The notes under the pieces: generated by a model
The model's input: the letters and a program-made list of their open reading frames with translations, nothing else
What the model was told of the DNA's origin: nothing
The model's database searches: none
Translations under genes and position numbers: made by a program
IMG/VR virus record: IMGVR_UViG_3300034062_006900
Location: 1 to 64,000 of that record
Length of the DNA stretch: 64,000 nt
Reading direction: 5' to 3' (one strand)
From: a virus
Part shown: in pieces, positions 24,949 through 34,472 of the stretch
Layout of the letters: every line of letters starts with the position of its first letter
Position numbering within the stretch: the first letter of the stretch is position 1

Positions 24949-27242
24949 TATGATAATTTGTTTTCAAGTTCGTTAATTTGTTCTTTGATATCTTCTATAA
25001 ATACTTGTTGTGATTTTATAGCCTCAACCAACACACTATTCAATTTATTGTAATCAATATAATAATATCCTTCTCCATTTATTGATACCACTTCAGGAAA
25101 ATATAATCTCACATTCTGAGCAATTAGTCCGATAGCGTGAAGTCTTTGATGTTTTTCGAAATATGCATATTCAGATTTATTTAAATTAGTATTCCAATCA
25201 TACTCTACCGCCTCCAACATCATTACCTTTTCTAATGCGTCATATATTGTTTCAATTTTTGTTTTTAAATTGACATCAGAAAAGTAACTACCGCAATCAG
25301 AATTATAATTTCCAAACCCACAAGTATTAGCAACATCATAACACACGCTTGATTCTACGGCTCTAGTCCAATAACTGTTCCAATCACAAGTTCCATTGAC
25401 ACAGTTTGTAACATTAAGATATTTGGCTTCAAGCATACCTGTTGCAGCATTATTTTGGCGAACAGATTGAGTGGACGGCATATTACACGCCGCTGTACAG
25501 CTACCACCCACAAAAAAAGCATATATTCCACAGGTTACTGCTGCAGGTCCCGTAGCACCCTGTGCTCCTTGAGCACCTGTTGGGCCTGTTGGACCTGAAG
25601 GTCCTGGTCCTCCCGTTGGGCCACCACCACCCTGAGGACCTCTTGGTCCTGGCGGACCATCAACACCTTGGAATCCTTGTCCTCCTTGAGCACCTTGAGC
25701 ACCCTGTCCACCTCCACCACCTGGAGGTCCTTGAGCACCTTGGCTTCCTTGGCCTCCACCACCTCCGGGACCGCCTTGTGGTCCTCTTGGTCCTACAAAA
25801 CCTACAGGACCACCTGGTCCTCCCGGACCTGTCGCACCTGTGGGTCCTAATAATCCTGTGTCTCCTCCTGCTCCTGTCGGACCAGCAGCACCTGTAGGCC
25901 CTAATAGACCTTGAGCTCCTGTTGGTCCTGTAGGTCCTAATGGTCCTGTTGCACCTTGTGCTCCAGGATGTCCTGTTCCTCCACCCGCTCCTGTCGGACC
26001 AGCAGCACCTGTTGGTCCTAATAGACCTTGAGCTCCTGTTGGTCCTGTAGGTCCTAATGGTCCTGTTGCACCTTGTGCTCCAGGATGTCCTGTTCCTCCA
26101 CCCGCTCCTGTCGGACCAGCAGCACCTGTTGGTCCTAATAGACCTTGAGCTCCTGTTGGTCCTGTAGGTCCTAATGGTCCTGTTGCACCTTGTGCTCCAG
26201 GATGTCCTGTTCCACCTTGTGAACCCGTGGCTCCCTTTGGTCCTGTCGGTCCTAATAAACCTGTTGCACCCGTCGGTCCTGTTGGGCCTCCTGGTCCTGT
26301 AGCACCCGTCGGTCCTGGAGGACCGTCTACTCCTTGAAATCCTGTGGCTCCTTTTGGTCCTGTGGGTCCTAAAGCACCTTGAGCTCCCACAGCTCCACCT
26401 GGACCTGTTCCTCCTGTCGCACCTTGTGCTCCAGCAAATCCTGTAGCACCTTGAGCTCCAACAGCTCCACCTGGACCTGTTGCACCTATGGCTCCTTGAG
26501 CTCCCGCAGAACCTCCTGGCCCTGTTGGTCCTGTAGCACCTTGAGCACCTGGATTTCCCGTTCCTCCTTGAGACCCCGTTGCACCCTTTGGTCCTGTTGG
26601 TCCTAATAAACCTTGAGCACCTGTTGGTCCTGTTGCACCTGTTGCACCAGCAGCTCCTGTTGGTCCTGGTGGACCATCAACTCCTTGAAATCCTTGAGCA
26701 CCTGTGTTACCCGTGGCACCTTGAGCACCTGGATGTCCTGTTGCACCTTGAGCACCCACATTACCCTGTGCACCTATTGAACCTTGAGGTCCTAAGTTAC
26801 CCTGTGCTCCTATTGGACCTTGAGGTCCTGTATTTCCTTGTGAACCCGTTGGTCCAGGAGAACCATCAACTCCTTGAAAACCTTGAGCCCCTTGAGCTCC
26901 CACAGCACCTTGAGCTCCATTATGCCCTGTCGAGCCCTGAGCTCCTTGAGGACCTTGAGCTCCTTGAAGACCTTGGGCACCTGTAAGTCCACTCAGTGAA
27001 CCTACCCAATCAGCTGTTCCATTAATTACCTGAACTCCACCTACCGTATAGTTGTCTATAACATTAATAGTATTTCCTGACACAATTCCACTCGCTAATG
27101 CAAGACTCGGTGTAGAACCGAAAGTAAGTGTTCCTGTCGTTAACATTCTAACACGAATACTAGCACTATTAATGAAATCAATATATGGGACCCTATCAGG
27201 AGTTCTAAAAATCGCGTTACTTGGGACAATTGTTATTGGCAT
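24948..27242 (-). CDS. Collagen-like tail fibre with S74 chaperone domain, fibre 1
   Basis: A 764-aa protein, first of the three fibre genes and directly behind a late motif (27260). The head (residues 1-85) is followed by a Gly-x-y shaft to about residue 560. It then has an unusual Cys-rich insert ([20 protein letters not shown] and more, eight or more Cys) before the S74 domain ([38 protein letters not shown]). The insert is absent from the other two fibres and may form a disulfide-bonded tip or receptor-binding module (inference). A 117-bp triple repeat lies at 25864-26215. Confidence 0.85.
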   Translation of the reverse strand: MPITIVPSNAIFRTPDRVPYIDFINSASIRVRMLTTGTLTFGSTPSLALASGIVSGNTINVIDNYTVGGVQVINGTADWVGSLSGLTGAQGLQGAQGPQGAQGSTGHNGAQGAVGAQGAQGFQGVDGSPGPTGSQGNTGPQGPIGAQGNLGPQGSIGAQGNVGAQGATGHPGAQGATGNTGAQGFQGVDGPPGPTGAAGATGATGPTGAQGLLGPTGPKGATGSQGGTGNPGAQGATGPTGPGGSAGAQGAIGATGPGGAVGAQGATGFAGAQGATGGTGPGGAVGAQGALGPTGPKGATGFQGVDGPPGPTGATGPGGPTGPTGATGLLGPTGPKGATGSQGGTGHPGAQGATGPLGPTGPTGAQGLLGPTGAAGPTGAGGGTGHPGAQGATGPLGPTGPTGAQGLLGPTGAAGPTGAGGGTGHPGAQGATGPLGPTGPTGAQGLLGPTGAAGPTGAGGDTGLLGPTGATGPGGPGGPVGFVGPRGPQGGPGGGGGQGSQGAQGPPGGGGGQGAQGAQGGQGFQGVDGPPGPRGPQGGGGPTGGPGPSGPTGPTGAQGAQGATGPAAVTCGIYAFFVGGSCTAACNMPSTQSVRQNNAATGMLEAKYLNVTNCVNGTCDWNSYWTRAVESSVCYDVANTCGFGNYNSDCGSYFSDVNLKTKIETIYDALEKVMMLEAVEYDWNTNLNKSEYAYFEKHQRLHAIGLIAQNVRLYFPEVVSINGEGYYYIDYNKLNSVLVEAIKSQQVFIEDIKEQINELENKLS
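25864..26215 (-). repeat. 117-bp tandem repeat in fibre 1
   Basis: Three almost identical 117-bp units start near 25864, 25981 and 26098. Their near-identity implies recent duplication. Confidence 0.8.
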
Positions 27243-27259
27243 GAAAATAATTTCTTAAC

Positions 27260-27267
27260 TATAAATA
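27260..27267 (-). promoter_or_regulatory. Candidate phage late-promoter motif for the fibre operon
   Basis: TATTTATA on the minus strand, 17 nt before the ATG at 27242. A weaker copy, TATTTAGA, precedes the divergent gene at 27369. Confidence 0.6.
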
Positions 27268-27368
27268 CCATATAGAACAAATATCTCACATAAAATTTTA
27301 AGATATTATTCAATTGGTATTTTAAATTTATTATACTTTGATTTGTAATAAATATTTAGAAAAAAATA

Positions 27369-28121
27369 ATGATACTAAAAAACACAAAAAACAAATTGTC
27401 CGAGATTAATTTGTTCTCAGATTATATTTTGAATCAAATACCTAACTCTGAAAGAAGTATAATCAAAATTGCTGATTGTGGTAATTTTCTAATCATCAAG
27501 GGTAAAACGACCCACAATGAATTATTAGATTTATCTAAAATAAAAACAGAATTTTGTGAGAAGTTTAATATAAATTCTGACCCCAAATCTATTTTCAGTC
27601 ATATGATAGATTTGATTGAATATGGTGTAAATCTACAACCAACAGAATCTATCACTCACAACTACTTCAACAGCGAAAACTGTTCTTACAGTTATAAACA
27701 AGTTGAATCCTTTAAAAATAATCCTGAGTCTTCTTATGATTATTGTTTAAAGGTAAAGGAAGTCGATGAGAACGATTTGATTCTTGTTTCTGAGTTCCCT
27801 CACGGTCATTCATTAGAAATGGGAAGATTACTTTATTACTATGGTAAGAAAATAACTTACTCAATTCCACCCACTTACCCATACACTTCTGTCGTGATGA
27901 CCATCCCATCAAAAGACCCTGAAGAAAATTTCTCTGTTTATGATAATTTCTTGGAGTCTGAAGATGATAGTCTTAGGTCAGCTGTCTTAGATGTGTTTGA
28001 TTTTGACATGACTGAATTAAATAAAAAACTCAAAGAAGTTGATTTCTACGATGAGATAACCAACCCTTTGAGTGATTATGATTTCCTTAAAGAAAGGAAT
28101 AAAGATTTCTTTGTTATCTAA
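27369..28121 (+). CDS. Hypothetical protein, 250 aa
   Basis: Not recognised. A soluble mixed protein with a PHGHSLEMGRLLYYYGKKI segment near residue 145 that could hold a ligand, but no family pattern is certain. The acidic C-terminus (DFDMTELNKKLKEVD) ends at a 4-nt overlap with the convergent glutaredoxin gene. It starts behind a weak late-type motif. Confidence 0.65.
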   Translation: MILKNTKNKLSEINLFSDYILNQIPNSERSIIKIADCGNFLIIKGKTTHNELLDLSKIKTEFCEKFNINSDPKSIFSHMIDLIEYGVNLQPTESITHNYFNSENCSYSYKQVESFKNNPESSYDYCLKVKEVDENDLILVSEFPHGHSLEMGRLLYYYGKKITYSIPPTYPYTSVVMTIPSKDPEENFSVYDNFLESEDDSLRSAVLDVFDFDMTELNKKLKEVDFYDEITNPLSDYDFLKERNKDFFVI

Positions 28122-28417
28122 ACGATACCAACTTTCTTACGATGTTTCTTTACAATATCTAACGCTTCAGTTAGTTCCATATAGTCTCTATCAGGTGCAT
28201 ATAAGAAAGATTTAGGATTTGTATTTGAATCTTCAATGATTAAAAGTGCTGGTATCATATCATTTTTTGTTACCTCACTGAAAATATCATACTCTTCTTT
28301 ATATTCATCAATATCTCTATCGATGTATTCTATTTTATTTTCCTCCAACATTTTTTTGAAGTCCGTGCAATGAGGACAACCTTTCATTGTATAAACAACC
28401 ACGTTTAAATCTTTCAT
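28118..28417 (-). CDS. Glutaredoxin-like protein
   Basis: A 99-aa thioredoxin-fold protein with the dithiol site GCPHC near residue 15 and VYTMKGCPHCTDFKKMLEE at the N-terminus. A standard glutaredoxin would have CPYC and a cis-Pro (TVP); here MIPALLI supplies the cis-Pro. It probably reduces phage ribonucleotide reductase or protein disulfides in the host cytoplasm. It follows the thioredoxin gene by 6 nt. Confidence 0.82.
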   Translation of the reverse strand: MKDLNVVVYTMKGCPHCTDFKKMLEENKIEYIDRDIDEYKEEYDIFSEVTKNDMIPALLIIEDSNTNPKSFLYAPDRDYMELTEALDIVKKHRKKVGIV

Positions 28418-28423
28418 AATAAA

Positions 28424-28747
28424 TTAATTTAATAAGGTCATTACCTCATTAGGAGACATTACGCCAGCCTTTGAGAATACCTCTTTGCCTTCTTTGAAGA
28501 TTTTTATTGTTGGAACACTTCTGATTCCGAGTTCAGTCATCACATATTCTTTGTCTGTGTCGATATCATATTTGTAAATGTTATAAGATGGTGAACCATT
28601 TGATTCTTTGATTAAAGATTCATTCACCTTTGATAGGTTGTTGAGCATGATTTTGCAAGGTCCACACCATGTGGCGAAAAGGTCCAACACAAAGTTTTCA
28701 CCTTCACTAATTTTTTGTTTAAGTTCTGCTGTTGTTAGTTGTTTCAT
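28424..28747 (-). CDS. trxA: Thioredoxin
   Basis: A 107-aa thioredoxin with the classic FATWCGPCKIM active site (residues 24-34) and the cis-Pro motif SVPTIKIF near residue 77. It supplies electrons to ribonucleotide reductase and other targets, and in some phages also serves as a polymerase processivity factor. It overlaps the upstream gene by 29 nt and lies 6 nt from the glutaredoxin gene. Confidence 0.9.
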   Translation of the reverse strand: MKQLTTAELKQKISEGENFVLDLFATWCGPCKIMLNNLSKVNESLIKESNGSPSYNIYKYDIDTDKEYVMTELGIRSVPTIKIFKEGKEVFSKAGVMSPNEVMTLLN

Positions 28748-29072
28748 TTTTATATTGTTTTAATAATTGTGACAAGAACAGATATAATTCATTATACTGT
28801 TCAACGTTATAATAAATAGTTAATTTCGAAATTGTATCTGATTGAGGAATCACTCGGATTTTAACATGTAAATAAAAGTTTTGTTGACTCTTGAAAATTA
28901 CTTCTTCGAATTTTGTAAAGCCCATCTCAGTCATCGAGGATTTTTCATAAACTCTTGTCAATTTTCTTTCGTGGAGAAACTTTAAAAATTCTCCTTTGAG
29001 TTCGTAACAAACCATAACTGAAAAGAAATTATCTTTCGATTCTAAATTTTGTATGTATTCTGGTTTTTCCAT
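28719..29072 (-). CDS. Hypothetical protein, 117 aa
   Basis: Not recognised. It has alternating beta strands (FYLHVKIRVIPQSDTISKLT) and a C-terminal helix. It overlaps thioredoxin by 29 nt and shares one base with the PcfJ-like gene upstream, so it belongs to the same transcript. Confidence 0.6.
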   Translation of the reverse strand: MEKPEYIQNLESKDNFFSVMVCYELKGEFLKFLHERKLTRVYEKSSMTEMGFTKFEEVIFKSQQNFYLHVKIRVIPQSDTISKLTIYYNVEQYNELYLFLSQLLKQYKNETTNNSRT

Positions 29073-30715
29073 TAGATTGGTAAATAAAAATTTGAATAAT
29101 TGTTTTCGATGTTAGTAAAAGTCCACCTTAATAGTCCACTATCATTCCAATGCGTATCAGAATTTAACGTCATTCCATTGTTACACTTCTTAATCAATTT
29201 AACGGTCTCAAATCTTTTATCTCTAACACAAGATAATACTACTTGGTCTAATTTCAAGAGAACAGTTGTCCAATCTTCCTCCAACTTTTGGTTGAACTTC
29301 CCCAAACTTTGGACTCTATCCGCATAAATGACATCATCTTTTTTTGTCAGTCTATATTCTATCGTTGCTCTTTCGTTTAGAGATTCACCAGTCCTCACAG
29401 AAATAATCAAACAACTTGGTTTTCCGATATACCCTTTCACGCAGTTTGATTGGTGATTACTTTCCTCGTTATATCCATCACTTGTATCAAGAAGGACAGG
29501 GTGAAAATCATCATAAATTGGTTGAGCAATCATTTCATACATATACTCTGGGTATATCCTTGTGTAAATCCCCTTTCTGTAGTGTTGAAGTTTATCTGTC
29601 CAATCCAAATGTTCTCTGTTAAAATCGTATTTGTTTTCAAATGAATACCATTTCAAATCATGTTCTCCAAACATTTTTAATTCTGTATACATTCTGATGT
29701 GGTCAACGAAAGTATATGTGTCTAAGTTCTGATGAACGTATGTTTCTTTGAATAAAGAATAAACTCTTTTTAATTCATCTGTTGTAACTAATTCGAGGAA
29801 TAATTCAGGAACCGCAAATGACCCGATGATTGAGTTCAATAAATCCAATATTACATTTCCATCTTGATTCAACCAATCATCACCAAATAGTTTTCTTGCT
29901 GTAATATAAAGACTTATATTCAGGTTGGTGCATTCATGCAATGCTTTTTTGATTTTCTTTCCATGAAGTCCATGCTTCGCCATTACAGCGTCAACAAGTC
30001 TACCATTCTTTTTCTTTATCAACTTTTTGATTTCGGGACCAAACAGGGCTTCAGTGTATATGTTGAAATTGTTCGGATATTTGATTCCTCTTTTATTAAG
30101 ATAAAATCTCAATAGTCTATCACTATAATTCAATTGTTCAAAATTGGTTCTCTCGTCAATAGCGAACATGAACTCAGAAACTGCTTGGGTTACTTCATCA
30201 TATGCATTATCTGTATAGTGAGTAAAAAGATTCTTCATTTGGGATTTTAGTCCATTCAACGGGTCATTGATAAAACAATTTCTTCTTATACTTTTAACAC
30301 ACTTTTTTTTTCTTTGATACCCATGAATGTGTCCGTGATAGACATCACCAGTCTTAGTATTAACTGAAATGTAATTAACATTCTTGCTAACCTTGAACCA
30401 TGGTCTTCCTTCTCTTCTATTTTTATACCCTTGAAACATTTTGATAGCAACCTTATCCCCATTTCTTTCAACCACAACCATTACGTATTCGACCATTACA
30501 GAATATAGTTGGTTTGCAAAGTTTTCAACAAAACATTCTTCTGTTGTATTTGAAGATTCCCTAACGAATAATGGGTGTTTTTGTGTAGGTGTTTCCTCTA
30601 TAACCAATCCGAACAATTCGGACATGTGAGTATTTTTTGATTTAATAACATTACAGTCTCTGAACTTAATACTATTATACTTCTTAAAACTTATCTTATA
30701 GATTTCTTCTTTCAT
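29072..30715 (-). CDS. PcfJ-like protein, 547 aa
   Basis: A 547-aa protein whose C-terminal part holds a PcfJ-like block: NHQSNCVKGYIGKPSCLIIS, then R and an ATIEYRL strand. PcfJ proteins are found on mobile elements and phages, and their function is not established. The N-terminal two-thirds is basic and helical. The start is ATG 30715 (MKEEIYKISF), because the longer frame from 30763 crosses a consensus promoter (30721-30751). With the -7 box ending only 5 nt before the ATG, the mRNA would be leaderless or nearly so. Confidence 0.7.
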   Translation of the reverse strand: MKEEIYKISFKKYNSIKFRDCNVIKSKNTHMSELFGLVIEETPTQKHPLFVRESSNTTEECFVENFANQLYSVMVEYVMVVVERNGDKVAIKMFQGYKNRREGRPWFKVSKNVNYISVNTKTGDVYHGHIHGYQRKKKCVKSIRRNCFINDPLNGLKSQMKNLFTHYTDNAYDEVTQAVSEFMFAIDERTNFEQLNYSDRLLRFYLNKRGIKYPNNFNIYTEALFGPEIKKLIKKKNGRLVDAVMAKHGLHGKKIKKALHECTNLNISLYITARKLFGDDWLNQDGNVILDLLNSIIGSFAVPELFLELVTTDELKRVYSLFKETYVHQNLDTYTFVDHIRMYTELKMFGEHDLKWYSFENKYDFNREHLDWTDKLQHYRKGIYTRIYPEYMYEMIAQPIYDDFHPVLLDTSDGYNEESNHQSNCVKGYIGKPSCLIISVRTGESLNERATIEYRLTKKDDVIYADRVQSLGKFNQKLEEDWTTVLLKLDQVVLSCVRDKRFETVKLIKKCNNGMTLNSDTHWNDSGLLRWTFTNIENNYSNFYLPI

Positions 30716-30720
30716 CCTTG

Positions 30721-30751
30721 CAAATATAGGGAAAATAAAAATGGGAGACAA
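30721..30751 (-). promoter_or_regulatory. Bacteroidota-type promoter
   Basis: TATATTTG (30728-30721) with TTG at 30751-30749, 20-nt spacer. It decides the start of the PcfJ-like gene. Confidence 0.75.
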
Positions 30752-30769
30752 TTTGTCCCCCATTTATTT

Positions 30770-31519
30770 TTAACAATAAGATTCGGCTAACTCCCACAAC
30801 CCTGTGTTAACCTTGTTGATGTTATAAAAGTTTTTCAACTCTCTCATAGAAACGACTCTTCCTTTTTTTGAATTATACTTCATTCCACCACGAACGAACT
30901 TCTCTTGAATTACATTGAAGGTCTTCCATACACTGTTACCAACATCCCCATCTCTTTCAGGACGTAAGAACTCTTCCACGTTGAACTTAGGTATTGAACC
31001 TTTTTCCCAACGAATCATTGCAGATTTGTTTACGAAGTCTACTAATTGTCCTTCACCTAAGAATGTTGTTTCCATCTTACCAACAGACCTCTGAATAACT
31101 GGTAGTCTTTCAGCGAATTGGTCTGTGATTTCTCTCACCATACCCAAGTCAAAGTTCATGTGTCTAACTGAAATTGCGTCAGCAACTGAGGTAGGGACAG
31201 TGAGTCCGTTAGAACATACCAATCTGTATAATCCTGAACTCACAGAGAAGGAACTAATTCCATTGTGAGAGTTTCTGATTACAGCCTCAATTAATGAGTC
31301 ACCAACTTGTGGCATTTGACCATTACGAAGACGAAGCTCATGTTGAGCATAATTTCCTTTACCGACTTGTTTGGCTGAATAAACCTTCCAACCCTCTCTA
31401 TCAAAGTTTTCAACGACTTCAATAGTTGGAACGAAGGTATACTTGTCAGACATCTTGGGTGATGGACTCGTTGCGAATACTGAAGGGGCAACTTCCTGTA
31501 GGGTTTCTATTGATAACAT
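30770..31519 (-). CDS. DUF932 family protein
   Basis: A 249-aa protein matching DUF932 (phage/plasmid-related). Recognisable parts are YTFVPTIEVVENFDREGW, the HELRLRN segment, LYRLVCSNGLTVP and MRWEK-like C-terminal helices. The family occurs widely on mobile elements; its biochemical role is unknown. It has its own promoter at 31539. Confidence 0.8.
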   Translation of the reverse strand: MLSIETLQEVAPSVFATSPSPKMSDKYTFVPTIEVVENFDREGWKVYSAKQVGKGNYAQHELRLRNGQMPQVGDSLIEAVIRNSHNGISSFSVSSGLYRLVCSNGLTVPTSVADAISVRHMNFDLGMVREITDQFAERLPVIQRSVGKMETTFLGEGQLVDFVNKSAMIRWEKGSIPKFNVEEFLRPERDGDVGNSVWKTFNVIQEKFVRGGMKYNSKKGRVVSMRELKNFYNINKVNTGLWELAESYC

Positions 31520-31538
31520 ATCTTATTGTTTTAGAACA

Positions 31539-31569
31539 CAAAGATAAGCCCAACAATTTAATCTGCCAA
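31539..31569 (-). promoter_or_regulatory. Bacteroidota-type promoter
   Basis: TATCTTTG (31546-31539) with TTG at 31569-31567, 20-nt spacer, upstream of the DUF932 gene. Confidence 0.78.
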
Positions 31570-31571
31570 AA

Positions 31572-31853
31572 TTAATTTAAGCAAATATCCCCAAATTTCG
31601 TTTTTTGAAAAATTTTTGAGTTTGTAACATTCTCTTCTATAACCTGACCGTTAAGTTCACGACAGATATCAATCATCTGTTTTTGAGTTAAGGGAACCTC
31701 TTTACCTCCATCATAGTTTGACAATGCTGTCTCTTTGACTTTAACATAAAATTTTTCTTCCATGTTTTTTGGAACAAGATTTAATAAATCTTTCGGGTTT
31801 TCCCTGAAAAACTTCATGATGTTTGACATATATATTTCAACATCAACACTCAT
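31572..31853 (-). CDS. Hypothetical protein, 93 aa
   Basis: Not recognised. A helical protein beginning MSVDVEIYMSNIMKFFRENP. I prefer this ATG to the one at 31919, because the extra residues overlap the upstream KWCT-LRR gene and look unstructured. It ends just before the promoter of the DUF932 gene. Confidence 0.6.
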   Translation of the reverse strand: MSVDVEIYMSNIMKFFRENPKDLLNLVPKNMEEKFYVKVKETALSNYDGGKEVPLTQKQMIDICRELNGQVIEENVTNSKIFQKTKFGDICLN

Positions 31854-31863
31854 GGTAATAAAT

Positions 31864-33216
31864 TTAAGATACGTTTTGTAAATCGAACATGTTGTCACCG
31901 TAACTAGTTGACCTGTCAAGAATCGATTGAGGCACTTTCACGTTTGGACTTCCCTTTAAATTCAAGAACAATAAACTCGGTAAATCATTCACACATTCAG
32001 GGATTGAGGTCAACTTAGGGTTGTTAATTAACGCCAAAAATCTCAATTTAGGTAACGTGCAAACAGAATCAGGAATACTATCGATACAATTATCAAGTAA
32101 AATCATCTTAAGATTTTTGAATCTTCCGATTGATTCAGGAATAGGAATTAAAATGTCAGTCTTATCTCTGTTGTTGATAATTTGGAATTCAGTAATACTT
32201 TCAGGTAAAGAATCAATTAACTCATCTAAACCATAAAGAGCAATGAACTTACCAATCGCACCATGTTGGAAACTATCAACAACAAATTTCTCACCACCAA
32301 CTGTTAATCCTCTTGCAAACTCAGGTTTGAAATATTGTTTAAGTTCTTCCATCGGACCATTAAGGAATTGAACCAAGTCAATACTATGGTCATGAACATC
32401 CATAAATTGATTAGAAGGGAAATGGAATTGATATCTATCAGCAGGTAATCCAGACTTTTGTCCTAATTTACCTTCCTTAGCTTCATTAGGGATAACAACA
32501 TACAATGGACCATCTTTGATATATCTATCAAAATAAGTTAATCCAGGTCCTGATGTGCACCATCTTGTTTCTCCTTTACTAGGTTCAAGATAATAACCAC
32601 CATAGAAACATGCGGCATCTTTACCTAATTGGGTCTTGTCTGTAATTCTAACAACAGTCCACTTGTCACCTCTATACACTACTTCACCACCAGGGTGAGC
32701 ATATGTTTTTGAAGCCTCTTCTTTTTCCTGAGCACTTGCCTTAGTTTTTTCTAATGAGAAATCTTTTACAGCGTCGTAAAGTTGTGATGGAGTTAATTTG
32801 TTTAAATCTCTTTCACCTTCGATACGAGATTTAAATCTATCAAACTTCATTAAGTCATTAGTAATCTTAGCCAAATCTTCGATGTATACGTCCTTAAATC
32901 TCTTAACTTCTTCTTCATATCCTCTATCACCAGGTTGTCTTTCAGTTATAGGTAATAAGTAATTCTTGATAATCCAATTCACATACTTACCAGCTTTAAC
33001 TTTTTGTAAGTCATCACTTTGAGCAGTTTCCAAATCAACATTGTTCAATTTGGTAGTAGGGTCAGCCTGAAGCAAAGTGTAGAACTCCTCCTTACTTAAT
33101 TTTGGTTTAACCGATTTACCCTCTTTGTTTTTTGTTGGTTTTGTTAAAGCATCAAACAAAACCTCAAACTTGGTTTGTTCCAAAATGACAGACTTCAATA
33201 ATGACGTAAATTTCAT
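31864..33216 (-). CDS. KWCT-LRR fusion protein with N-terminal tag, 450 aa
   Basis: Starts MKFTSLLKSVILEQTKF, a clear copy of the tag (I-L-E-Q). Residues 185-250 hold a diverged KWCT block (GETRWCTSGPGLTYFDRY, then GPLYVVIP). Residues 330-445 are leucine-rich repeats (ESIGRFKNLKMILLDN; VCTLPKLRFLALINNPKL; ECVNDLPSLLFLNLK), closely related to the LRR protein at 46769-47299. LRR domains bind other proteins, so this may bring the KWCT domain to a host target (inference). It lies behind the late motif at 33232. Confidence 0.72.
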   Translation of the reverse strand: MKFTSLLKSVILEQTKFEVLFDALTKPTKNKEGKSVKPKLSKEEFYTLLQADPTTKLNNVDLETAQSDDLQKVKAGKYVNWIIKNYLLPITERQPGDRGYEEEVKRFKDVYIEDLAKITNDLMKFDRFKSRIEGERDLNKLTPSQLYDAVKDFSLEKTKASAQEKEEASKTYAHPGGEVVYRGDKWTVVRITDKTQLGKDAACFYGGYYLEPSKGETRWCTSGPGLTYFDRYIKDGPLYVVIPNEAKEGKLGQKSGLPADRYQFHFPSNQFMDVHDHSIDLVQFLNGPMEELKQYFKPEFARGLTVGGEKFVVDSFQHGAIGKFIALYGLDELIDSLPESITEFQIINNRDKTDILIPIPESIGRFKNLKMILLDNCIDSIPDSVCTLPKLRFLALINNPKLTSIPECVNDLPSLLFLNLKGSPNVKVPQSILDRSTSYGDNMFDLQNVS

Positions 33217-33231
33217 CTAAAAGAATTTAAT

Positions 33232-33239
33232 AATAAATA
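33232..33239 (-). promoter_or_regulatory. Candidate phage late-promoter motif
   Basis: TATTTATT on the minus strand, 15 nt before the ATG at 33216. Confidence 0.5.
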
Positions 33240-33259
33240 TATTGTTTCAGCAAAAATAA

Positions 33260-34099
33260 CTAATAATTCAATATCAACAGCTCTTCCCCCATATTTTGTT
33301 TTGTATTTTTTTTCGCCGCAGCCGCTTTCGCAAATTCTTTTTTCTCCCATCTGTATTGGTTCTCAGGAAACCAATCGTGTAATAAGGGAAAATCATAATA
33401 TGATAAACTGAAATTACCCTCAACCTGTTTCAACACATTTGCTAGTCTTTCGTGGTCTCCACTGTCAAAATCATGGTTATTATAATAGTTCTCAGTTTTC
33501 CAATATGGAGGGTCCAAATAAATATAAGTCGACGGTGAGTCATACTTTTCAATTACTTGTTGGAAGTCCATATTCTCAACATTGGTGATTTTTTCAAAAT
33601 GCGATATCCAATCAGGTTTTGATAACTTGTCCCTAAACGAAAGGTATTTGGACCTGTATTTTCCCTTCAAATCAATAAACGATGAAGTCTCAGGCTTACT
33701 ACCCGAAAAGACCTGTGTGAGGACATATGCGTATTTGGCAGCTACCTCATAGTCAGGATAGTTTATTGTAAAACCACTACCAAATATTTCCTGTTGATAT
33801 GTAACAAATTTTTCCCTGAATTCAGGTGGTGTTGCATCCACACCAACTTGTTGGACTGTTATCGAATCCAACGCTCTTTGTAGTTCACTTGGATTTTGAA
33901 CACATTGGAATAGATTGTAGTTTAATGGGTTGAAGTCGTTATAAACAACTCGTTTAAGATTTGGGTATTTACTCAAATCCATATTAAAGAAACACCAAAA
34001 CATTCCACCGAATGTTTCTACATATGTTTCCATGTCTTCGGAATAAAATGGAACTATCCATTTACCGATTTTTGATTTTCCTCCTATATAACTTAACAT
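33260..34099 (-). CDS. dam: DNA adenine methyltransferase, Dam family
   Basis: A 279-aa D12-class (alpha) N6-adenine methyltransferase. The SAM motif lies in LSYIGGKSKIGKWIVPFY and ETFGGMFWCFFNM, and the catalytic motif YIYLDPPYWKTENYY near residue 195. Dam-type enzymes methylate A in short palindromes; target specificity cannot be read. It has its own start after an AT-rich gap, and no restriction enzyme is adjacent. Confidence 0.85.
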   Translation of the reverse strand: MLSYIGGKSKIGKWIVPFYSEDMETYVETFGGMFWCFFNMDLSKYPNLKRVVYNDFNPLNYNLFQCVQNPSELQRALDSITVQQVGVDATPPEFREKFVTYQQEIFGSGFTINYPDYEVAAKYAYVLTQVFSGSKPETSSFIDLKGKYRSKYLSFRDKLSKPDWISHFEKITNVENMDFQQVIEKYDSPSTYIYLDPPYWKTENYYNNHDFDSGDHERLANVLKQVEGNFSLSYYDFPLLHDWFPENQYRWEKKEFAKAAAAKKNTKQNMGEELLILNY

Positions 34100-34135
34100 A
34101 TAAGAATTATAATAAAAAAAATATAAAAGGCAAAT

Positions 34136-34309
34136 TTACTTGTAACAATTTTTATAAGGTCTGCAAGATGCTTTCTGTGTGAATCCCATTTCTTTACATG
34201 AGGTTGACTCACAATAGGATTTACTATATTTTCTAGGTTTCTTAAATTTCTTTTGTCCCTTCTCCTCTAAGTAGGTGTAGAGGACTCTCCTAATTTGTTC
34301 ACTTAACAT
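34136..34309 (-). CDS. Small Cys/Lys-rich protein with N-terminal tag, 57 aa
   Basis: Begins MLSEQIRRVLYTYLEEKGQ, similar to the recurrent tag (L-E-E), followed by a basic segment (KKFKKPRKYSK) and four cysteines (YCESTSC, SCRPYKNC) that could bind zinc. It starts 3 nt behind a TATTTATA motif. Function is unknown. Confidence 0.6.
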   Translation of the reverse strand: MLSEQIRRVLYTYLEEKGQKKFKKPRKYSKSYCESTSCKEMGFTQKASCRPYKNCYK

Positions 34310-34312
34310 AAT

Positions 34313-34320
34313 TATAAATA
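34313..34320 (-). promoter_or_regulatory. Candidate phage late-promoter motif
   Basis: TATTTATA on the minus strand, 3 nt before the ATG at 34309. The divergent gene at 34320 begins at its edge. Confidence 0.55.
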
Positions 34321-34472
34321 TGCAGGAAACTACTACTGGTTGTAAAAAATGTAGACAACGTGATAGACGTGGTTATCAATGGTTGATGGTTGTCTTTGGA
34401 TTCTACGTAATCTTTTCTTCGATTTACGGGTCAATTACTCTATTCAAAGAATTTCTAAAACTTATTAAATAG
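34320..34472 (+). CDS. Small membrane protein with CxxC, 50 aa
   Basis: Starts MQETTTGCKKCRQRDRRGYQ, giving a CxxC pair and a basic patch, then a transmembrane helix (WLMVVFGFYVIFSSIYGSI) and a short tail. The C-terminal codons overlap the convergent DnaJ gene by 8 nt. Function is unknown. Confidence 0.55.
   Translation: MQETTTGCKKCRQRDRRGYQWLMVVFGFYVIFSSIYGSITLFKEFLKLIK

Noticed and set aside
20804-27242. Repeated 117-123 bp units that look array-like, as in CRISPR
   Set aside because: Units are in frame, code Gly-x-y triplets, and have no repeat-spacer structure.
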